Counted from the stretch's first letter, positions 1-5,516 are shown. The stretch: 7,363 nt of DNA from an uncultured Eubacteriales bacterium (GCA_902475455.1 CABRZO010000126.1:1-7363), one strand, 5' to 3'. Made by a program: numbers and translations. Notes: generated from the letters alone by a model not told the origin.

Positions 1-124
1 CCGCCCAGGCCAGCAGTCCGCCGCCGGTGGCGGCGGGCAGCAGATTCATGCGGGTGTGGGTGAACAGGGCAAAGCCAAAGGTACCCATGGCGCCCATCAG
101 GATTTGAATACAGTCATTCATCAT
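1..124 (-). CDS. ThrE-type exporter, small C-terminal-half subunit (partial)
   Basis: This is the first 41 codons of a membrane protein that runs off the left edge of the window. The visible start reads MMNDCIQILMGAMGTFGFAL and continues with small and hydrophobic residues. This fits the first membrane segment of the ThrE_2 (DUF3815) family, which are short proteins of about 150 residues. The start codon at 124 overlaps the stop codon of the upstream gene as ATGA, and no strong ribosome binding site precedes it, so translation is probably coupled. In many Firmicutes the threonine/serine exporter fold is split into a DUF1212 protein and a DUF3815 protein encoded side by side, which is the arrangement seen here. 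The family call leans on the partner gene because only a fragment is visible. The substrate cannot be read from the sequence. Confidence 0.72.
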   Translation of the reverse strand, partial: MMNDCIQILMGAMGTFGFALFTHTRMNLLPAATGGGLLAWA

Positions 125-897
125 GCCGCTACACCCCCAAACAACAGGATGGCCACACCGAAGCCGGAGGCAATAGCCACCGCCAGAATGATGGCCTCCA
201 CCAGACGATAGACTCCGGTTAGAATGTCCCGATAGAAGAGCTCCCGGACGCCGTTGACCAGGCTGAGACCGGGAATAAATAACATCACATCGCCGATCAT
301 AATTTTATCGGCGTGGTGCCCCAGGCCGATTCGGACCAACAGGATCGCCAGGCAGCCCGAGAGAAAGCTGGCCAGAAAGGTATAGAACAGCCGGTTCTGG
401 TTGGATTGGATCCGGTGGTTCAGCAGCCGGTCAGTGACAAAAATGAGGGCGGACACCAGGGCGGAGGCAATGCCGTCAGACACATCGCCCCCGAAGAAAA
501 TGGCGAAGCCAAAGGTCATGGTCAGATAGCCCACGAAGGCGAGAAGGGGAGGGTAGTCCTTCTTCTGCTCCTCCTGCACCAGCCGGCGGATCTCCGCCAC
601 CGGGGGCGTTTCCTGACAGATATAGCGGGCCATGGCGTTGAGGCGCTCCAGTTTGCCCAGATCTGTGCCGGTGGAGAGTACCCGTACCGCCTGGGTGTAG
701 TGGGTTCCGTCGGGGGCTTTGATGGACACGTCTATTTTGGAGCTGATGGCGTTGGCGCAGCGGAGCTCAAAGCCGTAGGCGTTGACCAGCCGCAGGGCGG
801 TATTTTCGGCCCGTCGGGCCTCGGCGCCGCATTGCAGCATCTGGCTGGTGATATCCAGCACACATTCCAAGAACTGTTCGCAGTCCTGCTTTTCCAT
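121..897 (-). CDS. ThrE-type threonine/serine exporter, N-terminal-half subunit (DUF1212)
   Basis: A 258-residue membrane protein of the ThrE family, expected to export small amino acids such as threonine or serine across the cytoplasmic membrane. Residues 1-110 form the soluble part, with the hallmark GAEARRAENTALRLVNAYG (residues 24-42). Residues 117 to 256 hold about five hydrophobic segments. The conserved block DVMLFIPGLSLVNGVREL (about 203-220), followed by a gated-looking RDILTG, is typical of the family. I chose the ATG at 897 because the family starts just before the E..L...LDI...ML helix and GGAGG/GGAAGAG lies upstream. The frame stays open to 1056, with an alternative ATG at 972 (MPKIAW) and a TTG at 1056; both would add a low-complexity Glu/Thr-rich extension. 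It overlaps the DUF3815 partner by four bases (ATGA), so the two probably form one transporter. Confidence 0.85.
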   Translation of the reverse strand: MEKQDCEQFLECVLDITSQMLQCGAEARRAENTALRLVNAYGFELRCANAISSKIDVSIKAPDGTHYTQAVRVLSTGTDLGKLERLNAMARYICQETPPVAEIRRLVQEEQKKDYPPLLAFVGYLTMTFGFAIFFGGDVSDGIASALVSALIFVTDRLLNHRIQSNQNRLFYTFLASFLSGCLAILLVRIGLGHHADKIMIGDVMLFIPGLSLVNGVRELFYRDILTGVYRLVEAIILAVAIASGFGVAILLFGGVAA

Positions 898-1116
898 ATC
901 GGTCTCTTCCGCCTCCGTTTCCGTGGGCGCGGCGGGGCTGAATTCTGTCGCTTGCCACGCAATTTTGGGCATGGCCTGGCCCCGGCGCACAACCCGTATT
1001 ATATCGTAACAGCCTGCGGGATTGCAACCCTGGTTTTGTGCCGCTAAAGGCCGCAAAATAGTTTGCTTTAAAAAATAAAATGGGAATTTGTCGGAAAGAG
1101 AATGAAAACTAACCTA

Positions 1117-1127
1117 CGTCAATGACG
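1117..1127. promoter_or_regulatory. 11-bp dyad in divergent intergenic region
   Basis: CGTCAATGACG is a perfect inverted repeat with five-base arms and one central base. It overlaps the proposed -35 hexamer of the Crp-like gene and sits between two divergent genes, so it could be an operator, possibly for autoregulation. It is short enough to arise by chance. I did not find a second copy in the window. The remaining bases between 898 and 1116 show no convincing gene, and I could not identify a good promoter for the minus-strand exporter genes. Confidence 0.3.
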
Positions 1128-1150
1128 CTTTCAAAAAATCAGTTTATAAT
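1122..1150 (+). promoter_or_regulatory. Candidate sigma-A promoter of the Crp-like gene
   Basis: The -10 hexamer TATAAT at 1145-1150 matches the consensus exactly. The -35 hexamer ATGACG at 1122-1127 keeps the central TGAC, and the spacer is 17 bases. Transcription would start near 1157 and give a leader of about 50 bases before the Crp-like gene at 1211. The surrounding sequence is AT-rich compared with the genes. Confidence 0.5.
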
Positions 1151-1190
1151 CGAATAAAATTTGGAATTATGTTGTATTGTGTATTGCAGA

Positions 1191-1236
1191 AAGGAGGACC
1201 GTAATGCCAGATGGACATCAAGGCCTTTTATCGTAA
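1191..1236 (+). promoter_or_regulatory. Ribosome binding site with 10-codon overlapping mini-ORF
   Basis: AAGGAGG at 1191-1197 is a near-perfect Shine-Dalgarno sequence. The first ATG after it, at 1204, has ideal six-base spacing but opens a frame of only ten codons (MPDGHQGLLS, stop ending at 1236). The ATG of the Crp-like gene at 1211 is in another frame and lies 13 bases from the Shine-Dalgarno sequence, which is longer than usual. The mini-ORF may be a translational decoy or leader, or 1211 may simply use the long spacing. Confidence 0.4.
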
Positions 1237-1789
1237 ATATTGCGGTGTAGGAGACGAGGCGCTGTTGTCCGATCTGGTGAAGTTCACACGGATACGGGCG
1301 GTGGAGGCTGGAACCACCATTTTAGAGCCCGGAACTCAATTAAACCAGATGCTGCTGCTGGGAAGTGGGGTTGTACGGAGCTATTTCTGGGGCGGCAATG
1401 AACGGATCTACACCGACGGTTTTTACTCTGCTCCCGGCACACTGCTATCCATTTGCCAGGGCGCTTCAGAACCGGAGTGCGGGATTGAGGCATTGAGCGC
1501 CTGTGAGATCCTGGATATTTCCGCCGGTGATGTAGCGGAGCTTATGAGCCGTTCTCTGCCCTTCGTACAGATGTATGCCCGGCTGCTGGAGCGAATGACC
1601 TTGCATCAGTGGCAGGAAAAGACTGCATGCTTTCAGTATTCCCATCAGGAACGATATATCCGCTTTTTACGGCAGTATCCCAACTGGAAGGGGCTCATCA
1701 GCAGCAAATACATTGCCGACTATGTGGGAGTGGCGCCGGAGAGTTTGAGCAGGCTTCGACGAAGATTGAAAAGCGGAAACCGAGGGTGA
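1211..1789 (+). CDS. Crp/Fnr-family transcriptional regulator
   Basis: A 192-residue cytoplasmic regulator. Residues 1 to about 125 resemble the cyclic-nucleotide-binding jelly roll, with VEAGTTILEPGTQLNQMLLL (31-50) and a GSGVVRSYF strand (51-59). The canonical phosphate-binding cassette (GE.FGE...R) is not evident, so cAMP binding is doubtful. A helix at about 116-135 acts as the dimer/hinge region. Residues 162-187 (LISSKYIADYVGVAPESLSR) form a compact helix-turn-helix of the kind found in short Crp-like proteins, where the recognition helix carries PESLSRLRRRL. No Cys cluster for an Fe-S centre of FNR type is obvious. The gene is divergent from the exporter pair and precedes the exopolysaccharide operon, so either may be its target, but nothing in the sequence proves this. 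See the separate entry for the unusual start region. Confidence 0.83.
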   Translation: MDIKAFYRKYCGVGDEALLSDLVKFTRIRAVEAGTTILEPGTQLNQMLLLGSGVVRSYFWGGNERIYTDGFYSAPGTLLSICQGASEPECGIEALSACEILDISAGDVAELMSRSLPFVQMYARLLERMTLHQWQEKTACFQYSHQERYIRFLRQYPNWKGLISSKYIADYVGVAPESLSRLRRRLKSGNRG

Positions 1790-1808
1790 ATCTTGTCGAA
1801 ACAAGATT
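1789..1808 (+). other. Hairpin overlapping the stop of the Crp-like gene
   Basis: Arms AATCTTGT (1789-1796) and ACAAGATT (1801-1808) pair perfectly around a CGAA loop. No T-run follows, so it is not a standard intrinsic terminator. It may protect the transcript end or act together with the next hairpin. Confidence 0.45.
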
Positions 1809-1812
1809 TGGG

Positions 1813-1852
1813 AAAAGCATACGTTTTCCTTCAAAATTTTGTATGCTGTTTT
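1813..1852 (+). terminator. Candidate intrinsic terminator after the Crp-like gene
   Basis: The arms AGCATAC (1816-1822) and GTATGCT (1841-1847) are perfectly complementary. Flanking A and T runs extend the stem past a bulged G, and TTTT at 1849-1852 closes it. The 18-base loop is large and AT-rich and the T-run is short, so this would be a weak terminator. Its position right after the regulator gene and before a new promoter supports the call. Confidence 0.45.
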
Positions 1853-1899
1853 GGCAATAAATTATTTCGAAATTACTAGAAATGTATAGCATTTTCCAG

Positions 1900-1928
1900 T
1901 TGAATTTTGGGACTAGAGCGTATATAAT
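1900..1928 (+). promoter_or_regulatory. Candidate main promoter of the exopolysaccharide operon
   Basis: TTGAAT at 1900-1905 and TATAAT at 1923-1928 are separated by exactly 17 bases, which is close to the sigma-A consensus. It is the best promoter in the window. Transcription would start near 1935 and leave a leader of about 220 bases before the wzz start codon at 2159. Confidence 0.65.
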
Positions 1929-1934
1929 ATGGTC

Positions 1935-2158
1935 AACATGATATGCCATTGGCTGGGATAATATACAACCTGTTGTATAGGCGAGGGAATTTTGCCGAAA
2001 ACGGTAGTTTCATTATGGCCGGTTGATGGTTCTTTCTTTGCGTTGGAATAAAACTATGTCACCGGGTGTTCAGACCATCCCGTTCCACAGAATGGAAATG
2101 GCTTGGAATGGTATTTCTGGTGGGCAAACAGCATTAAAATTTCACTGGAGTGCAGAAC
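1935..2158 (+). other. Long untranslated leader of the exopolysaccharide operon
   Basis: No credible gene is present on either strand here. The stretch holds an 18-bp dyad at 1962-1979, described separately. Further down, around 2085-2130, a CCAT/TTCCA region can pair with either of two near-identical downstream copies, TGGAAATGG and TGGAATGG. The leader therefore could fold in alternative ways, but I do not recognise any known riboswitch or attenuator class. The ribosome binding site GGAG at 2147-2150 precedes the ATG at 2159 by eight bases. Confidence 0.4.
1962..1979. promoter_or_regulatory. 18-bp dyad TATACAAC-CT-GTTGTATA
   Basis: Two perfect eight-base arms flank a CT centre. The dyad lies about 34-51 bases downstream of the proposed -10 box, so a protein bound there could act as a roadblock. 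Transcribed, it would form a small hairpin near the 5' end of the mRNA. The size and symmetry fit a homodimeric repressor site. The regulator is unknown. Confidence 0.5.
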
Positions 2159-2978
2159 ATGGATATGAAAGAGCAGACGCAGCTTAGTACGGTAGAGAAC
2201 GACGAGATTGAGATCGACCTCAGAGAAGTATTTCACGTCCTGTGGCGCAAGCTTTGGGCGCTGATCCTGTTTTTTGTGGTGGGTGCCTGTGTGGCCGCAG
2301 TATCAGGCCACTTCCACCATCTACGTCTTTAACAAGGAGACGGATCTGAGCTCACTCACTAGTCTTCAGATCGGCGCCCAGTTGACGGCGGACTTTGAGG
2401 TGCTGGCCACCAGTCGGCCGGTGGTGGAGAAAGTGATTCAGGATCTCAGCCTAGATGTAGAGTACGAAGAGCTGGTGGATCAGATTAAAATTGACAACCC
2501 TACCGATACCCATATGCTGACCATTACTGTGACAGATCCGGACCCGGCTATGGCGGCCAACATCAGCAACGCTCTGGCAGACTCGCTGAGTGACCGGGTG
2601 GAGGAAATCGTGGACACCGAACGCCCCAACCAGGTGGAAGAGGCAGTGGTGCCCGAGAAGGCCTCCAGCCCCAGCTTGAAGAAAAATGTGGTTATTGGTG
2701 CGGTCCTTGGTTTTGTCCTGGCGGCTGCCGTGGTTCTGGTGCCCTACTTCCTGGATGATACCATTCAGACCGAGGAGGATGTCACCAAGTATCTGGGCCT
2801 GAACACCTTGGCCAGCGTTCCCGCCGAGCGGGGAGGTCAGCATAAGAATAAAAAGAAGCGTAAAACCAGCGCTTCTAGTCAGAAGCACCGTACTTCCTCA
2901 GCCAAATCCAGCCCCCGTCCGTCCTCGACCTCTTCCGCCCGGGGTGGCAAGCGTCAGGGCAGCCGGGAAAGCAGGTGA
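2159..2978 (+). pseudogene. Wzz/CapA-like polysaccharide co-polymerase, frame disrupted
   Basis: This encodes the membrane adaptor of a capsule/exopolysaccharide tyrosine-kinase system, but in two frames. The first frame (2159-2332, 57 codons) has the Wzz N-terminus IEIDLREVFHVLWRKLWALI and most of the first membrane helix, then hits a stop. The second frame resumes the family sequence at 2295 with PQYQATSTIYVFNKETDLSS, the periplasmic start of Wzz. It continues through an extracellular domain, VEEAVVPEKASSPS, and the second membrane helix (NVVIGAVLGFVLAAAVVLVP) to the usual cytoplasmic EEDVTKYLGLNTLASVP, which in this family stimulates the kinase. The end of helix one, roughly eight residues, seems to be missing. 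An unusual Lys/Ser/Arg-rich tail of about 45 residues follows. The start is set by GGAG eight bases before ATG 2159. The second frame has only a poor TTG (2274) as an independent start. This could be a real mutation, a sequencing error, or regulated frameshifting. Confidence 0.78.
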
Positions 2979-2984
2979 GGTTAA

Positions 2985-3776
2985 ATGAGTAAAAAACGTT
3001 GGATCATCTTCCTGATCTGCATCTTTGCGGTGGCCGCGGCAGTGTGCTACATCGTCTATTACTTTGCGGTGAAGAACCATAATGAGAACGTCTATGAGCA
3101 GATTCAGTCTGCTGTGACCACTCCTGTAGAAGAGCCGGAACAAGATGTGGAAGTGGAAACGCCTGTGGAGGAACCGGTGGAAGAAGAGCCGGTGGTGGAG
3201 ATTCCCATCGACTTTGAAGCCCTGTGGGCCATCAACCCGGATGTTTACGCCTGGATTGAAATCCCGGGTACAGAGATTGCTTATCCCATCCTTCAGCACC
3301 CTTCGGATGATGCCTATTATCTGGACCATACCATTGAAGGGGTGGAGGGCTACCCCGGGTCACTGTACACAGAGCTCTGTGATGCCAAGGATTTCTCCGA
3401 TTTTAATACCGTGATCTATGGGCACAACATGAAGGATCGCTCCATGTTCGGCAGCCTGAAGGATTACCGAGATGCGGACTTCCTGGCGGAACATCGGGAG
3501 ATCATCATCTATACCCCCACGGAAAAGCGGGTCTACCAGATTTTTGCCGCGGTGGTCTATGATGACCGCTACATTCCGGGTACCTACAATGATGATAAGG
3601 TAGAAGACCGGCAAGCGTTCTTGGATTCCCTGTCAGAGACCCGGGATTTGAACAGCCAGGTGTTGGATGACGTGGAAGTGACCACGGACAGCCAGATTAT
3701 TTCACTATGCACCTGTATCGGCGGACAGCCGAACAATCGTTACATGATCGAGGCGGTGTACGTCGGTGAAGAATAA
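2985..3776 (+). CDS. srtB: Class B sortase
   Basis: A 263-residue membrane-anchored transpeptidase that cleaves a sorting signal in secreted proteins and joins them to peptidoglycan. Residues 5-28 are an N-terminal membrane anchor after the positive MSKKR. Residues 46-75 form an acidic Pro/Glu/Val-rich linker with repeated PVEEP. The catalytic domain runs from about 76 to the end. His147 lies in IYGHNM, the catalytic Cys is most likely Cys244 in SLCTCIG, and Arg252 lies in NNRYMIEAV, which completes the sortase triad. DVYAWIEIPGTEIAYPILQ (86-104) is the typical class B opening. Cys242, two residues before the catalytic Cys, is unusual. AGGTGAGG lies just before the ATG, and the gene starts six bases after the wzz stop. 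It overlaps the next gene by 11 bases. The APKTG protein two genes downstream is the obvious substrate. Confidence 0.93.
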   Translation: MSKKRWIIFLICIFAVAAAVCYIVYYFAVKNHNENVYEQIQSAVTTPVEEPEQDVEVETPVEEPVEEEPVVEIPIDFEALWAINPDVYAWIEIPGTEIAYPILQHPSDDAYYLDHTIEGVEGYPGSLYTELCDAKDFSDFNTVIYGHNMKDRSMFGSLKDYRDADFLAEHREIIIYTPTEKRVYQIFAAVVYDDRYIPGTYNDDKVEDRQAFLDSLSETRDLNSQVLDDVEVTTDSQIISLCTCIGGQPNNRYMIEAVYVGEE

Positions 3777-4773
3777 ACGCATGATCTTGCCCTTGCTGGT
3801 GGCCATTGTGGTGATCGGCCTGGGCGTGGTGGCGGGGCTCTTGCTGGCCCAGCGCCAGACAACCCCAGCACAGCAGTCCTCTGATCACAGCAACCAGAAC
3901 TCAGAAGCCCTGGAGCCGGATGACGGCAGTGATCTGGATTCTACCATCCAGGTGAATGGGCAGACCTATCAATACCGGGACGGGCTGAAAACCATCCTGT
4001 TTCTGGGCATCGATCAGTCGGCGGAAGCTTCTGTGGGCGATGTGATCGGCTCCGGCGGCCGTTCTGATACCATTTTGCTCTATCTGTTGGACGAAAACAC
4101 CCAGACCACCCAGACCCTGGAAATTTCCCGGGACACCATGATGGATGTGGATGTGTACAACAGCAATGGAGACTACGCCTTCACCGGCGAGATGCAGCTG
4201 AACATGCAGTACGCCTTTGGCAAAACTCCACGCATCAGCTGTCGTCTGACCCGAGAAAAGGTGTCTGAATTGCTATATGGCGTCAAAATTGATGCTTGCC
4301 TGTCGTTGACCATGGACGGAATCGCGGAGATTGTGGACTCCATTGGCGGCGTCAATATTACCTTTGATCAAGATTATACCTACGTCGATCCCGCTTTCAC
4401 CCAGGGGACAACCCTGAAGCTGGACGGGGAACAGGCGTTCAACTTTGTCCACTATCGGGACATTGAGCAGCAGGGCAGCAACGAGGGCCGCATGGCCCGA
4501 CAGCGGCTGTTCCAGCGGGCTCTTTACGAGCAAATTCATAACAGCCAGGATCCGGCTTCCACTGCGATGACCCTGTGGAATGCGGCTGAGCCCTATCTTC
4601 AGAGTGACTTGAGCGCCTCGGAGATACAGGCATTGGCTGAATATGAAATGGAGGACACGTCATATCAGGTGCCAGGTGAGAGTGTCGCTGGGGAACTGCA
4701 CGACGAGTTCTACGTGGATGAACAGGCTCTGCAGGAGCTGATCATCCAGCTGTTCTATGAGGCAGCGCAATAA
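3766..4773 (+). CDS. LytR-CpsA-Psr (LCP) family glycopolymer-peptidoglycan ligase
   Basis: A 335-residue protein with a cytoplasmic KNKR start, one membrane helix (about 7-28), a Gln/Ser/Asp-rich spacer and an extracellular LCP domain (about 74-262). LCP enzymes transfer undecaprenyl-linked polymers such as capsule or teichoic acid to the cell wall. The family signatures are present: ILFLGID (77-83), GRSDTILLY (98-106) with Asp101, EISRDTMMDV (119-128) with Arg122/Asp123, SIGGVNITF (192-200), FVHYRD (227-232) with Arg231, and EGRMARQ (240-246) with Arg242/Arg246. The start is probably the GTG at 3766, nine bases after AGGCGG, inside the end of srtB; ATG 3781 is an alternative that would lose the basic N-terminus. 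The final 70 residues are acidic and not distinctive. Its place in this operon fits attachment of the polysaccharide governed by the wzz/cpsB/cpsD genes. Confidence 0.93.
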   Translation: MKNKRMILPLLVAIVVIGLGVVAGLLLAQRQTTPAQQSSDHSNQNSEALEPDDGSDLDSTIQVNGQTYQYRDGLKTILFLGIDQSAEASVGDVIGSGGRSDTILLYLLDENTQTTQTLEISRDTMMDVDVYNSNGDYAFTGEMQLNMQYAFGKTPRISCRLTREKVSELLYGVKIDACLSLTMDGIAEIVDSIGGVNITFDQDYTYVDPAFTQGTTLKLDGEQAFNFVHYRDIEQQGSNEGRMARQRLFQRALYEQIHNSQDPASTAMTLWNAAEPYLQSDLSASEIQALAEYEMEDTSYQVPGESVAGELHDEFYVDEQALQELIIQLFYEAAQ

Positions 4774-4781
4774 CTTTGTAT

Positions 4782-4812
4782 TTGGCCGATGAACGAGGGG
4801 CACATCGGACAA
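4782..4812 (+). other. Hairpin between LCP gene and surface-protein gene
   Basis: CCGATG (4786-4791) pairs with CATCGG (4803-4808), and TTG/CAA extend the stem past one mismatch. The loop is 11 bases. There is no T-run, so it is not an intrinsic terminator. It could be a processing or stabilising element at the 5' side of the surface-protein message. Confidence 0.4.
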
Positions 4813-4821
4813 ATAAATAAA

Positions 4822-4835
4822 CCAAATCGATTTGG
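4822..4835. promoter_or_regulatory. Perfect 14-bp palindrome overlapping a ribosome binding site
   Basis: CCAAATCGATTTGG is a perfect palindrome whose last two bases are the first two of the GGAGG ribosome binding site (4834-4838) of the surface-protein gene. As DNA it could bind a dimeric regulator. As RNA it could fold into a CCAAA/TTTGG stem with a TCGA loop that hides part of the ribosome binding site. Confidence 0.5.
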
Positions 4836-4846
4836 AGGCAACAACA

Positions 4847-5401
4847 ATGAGAAAAGTCACTCGCGTGGCTGTGGCTATGCTTCTGATCCTGAGCCTCAGC
4901 CTCACCGCTTTCGCCGCTGGCAGCAAGACCTATGCGACGGAAGTCGGCTCCGCCAAGGACGCCAGCGGCAATGCCGTTGAGGTCACTGCTACTTCCGCTT
5001 CTGTTCAGCTGACTCAGTCCGAGGCTGAGAGCATGATCAAGGCCGAGGACGGCCAGACCGTCTCTGTGGCCTATCTGGCCGACCTGAGCGTCCCCGAGGG
5101 AACTTCCTTCCCCGTTGACATCACCTTCTCCGTGTCCGGTGTTACTTCCGACATGAAGGTGGTTGTGCTGCACTACAATGGCAGCGAATGGGAGACTGTG
5201 GACTCCACTGTTTCCAATGGCAGCGTGACTGCTACCTTCACCAGCCTGTCCCCTGTGGCCGTTGTCGTGGCCGCTGACGAGGCTGTGGGTGGCACCACCG
5301 CCCCCAAGACCGGCGAGACCAACATGATCGTTGCCGCCGGCGCTGTGGTCCTGGTTGCCGGCATCGGCGCCTACCTGGCCACCCGTAAAGAGCGCGCCTA
5401 A
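4847..5401 (+). CDS. Small secreted surface protein with APKTG sortase signal
   Basis: A 184-residue exported protein. It has a signal peptide (MRKVTRVAV, hydrophobic core to about residue 20, likely cleavage after AFA at 23) and a Ser/Thr/Val-rich region of about 120 residues with beta-sandwich character. The C-terminal half of that region (FSVSGVTSDMKVVVLHYNG and later FTSLSPVAVVV) looks like a module seen in clostridial surface proteins. The end is a sorting signal: APKTGE (152-157), a hydrophobic span (159-178) and the RKERA tail. The motif has Ala where canonical signals have Leu, which fits the (S/P/N)PxTG preference described for clostridial class B sortases, and the operon carries such an enzyme. 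The start is ATG 4847, eight bases after GGAGG. Codon use is more biased than in neighbours (GCC, TCC, GTT, ACC), suggesting high expression. The binding target or role is unknown. Confidence 0.85.
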   Translation: MRKVTRVAVAMLLILSLSLTAFAAGSKTYATEVGSAKDASGNAVEVTATSASVQLTQSEAESMIKAEDGQTVSVAYLADLSVPEGTSFPVDITFSVSGVTSDMKVVVLHYNGSEWETVDSTVSNGSVTATFTSLSPVAVVVAADEAVGGTTAPKTGETNMIVAAGAVVLVAGIGAYLATRKERA

Positions 5402-5414
5402 TCCGATTTCGGAT
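5401..5414 (+). other. Small dyad at the surface-protein stop codon
   Basis: ATCCGA and TCGGAT arms are separated by two bases and begin at the last base of the stop codon. No T-run follows. It may be part of a larger 3' structure with the hairpin at 5437-5484. Confidence 0.35.
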
Positions 5415-5436
5415 CGCCCCTGCGTGCGATAAACGG

Positions 5437-5484
5437 CAGGCCCATCAACACCCATCCCGGGCCCCCCGGGGTGGGTGGGGCCTG
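5437..5484 (+). other. Very stable GC-rich hairpin upstream of cpsB
   Basis: An inner stem of 13 pairs (5449-5461 with 5465-5477, one G-U pair, CCC loop) sits on an outer stem of seven pairs (CAGGCCC 5437-5443 with GGGCCTG 5478-5484), with a five-base bulge on the left. No T-run follows immediately; only CTTT appears about 15 bases later. It could be an imperfect terminator that limits readthrough from the highly expressed surface-protein gene, or a 3' stability element. Part of its left arm can also pair with the cpsB ribosome binding site. Confidence 0.6.
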
Positions 5485-5516
5485 ATTCGCGACCCCCTTT
5501 CGGGATGGAGATGTCG

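Noticed and set aside
313..1047. Long plus-strand open frame of 244 codons opposite the exporter gene
   Set aside because: It is antisense to a clear ThrE-family gene, and its His/Gln/Gly-rich composition is typical of a shadow frame in GC-rich DNA.
1789..1808. Perfect eight-pair hairpin as an intrinsic terminator
   Set aside because: No T-run follows and the stem is AT-rich; the next hairpin at 1813-1852 is the better terminator candidate.
2270..2300. Classical -1 ribosomal frameshift in wzz
   Set aside because: The change needed is +1 (or -2), and the T tract is not a standard X-XXY-YYZ signal with a downstream structure at the right distance.
2451..2888. Minus-strand open frame of 145 codons within wzz
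   Set aside because: No family resemblance; the plus strand carries recognisable Wzz sequence over the same span.
4742..5455. Minus-strand open frame of 237 codons opposite the surface-protein gene
   Set aside because: It is Gly/His/Ser-rich and mirrors the biased codons of the plus-strand gene, which has a signal peptide, a sorting signal and a good ribosome binding site.
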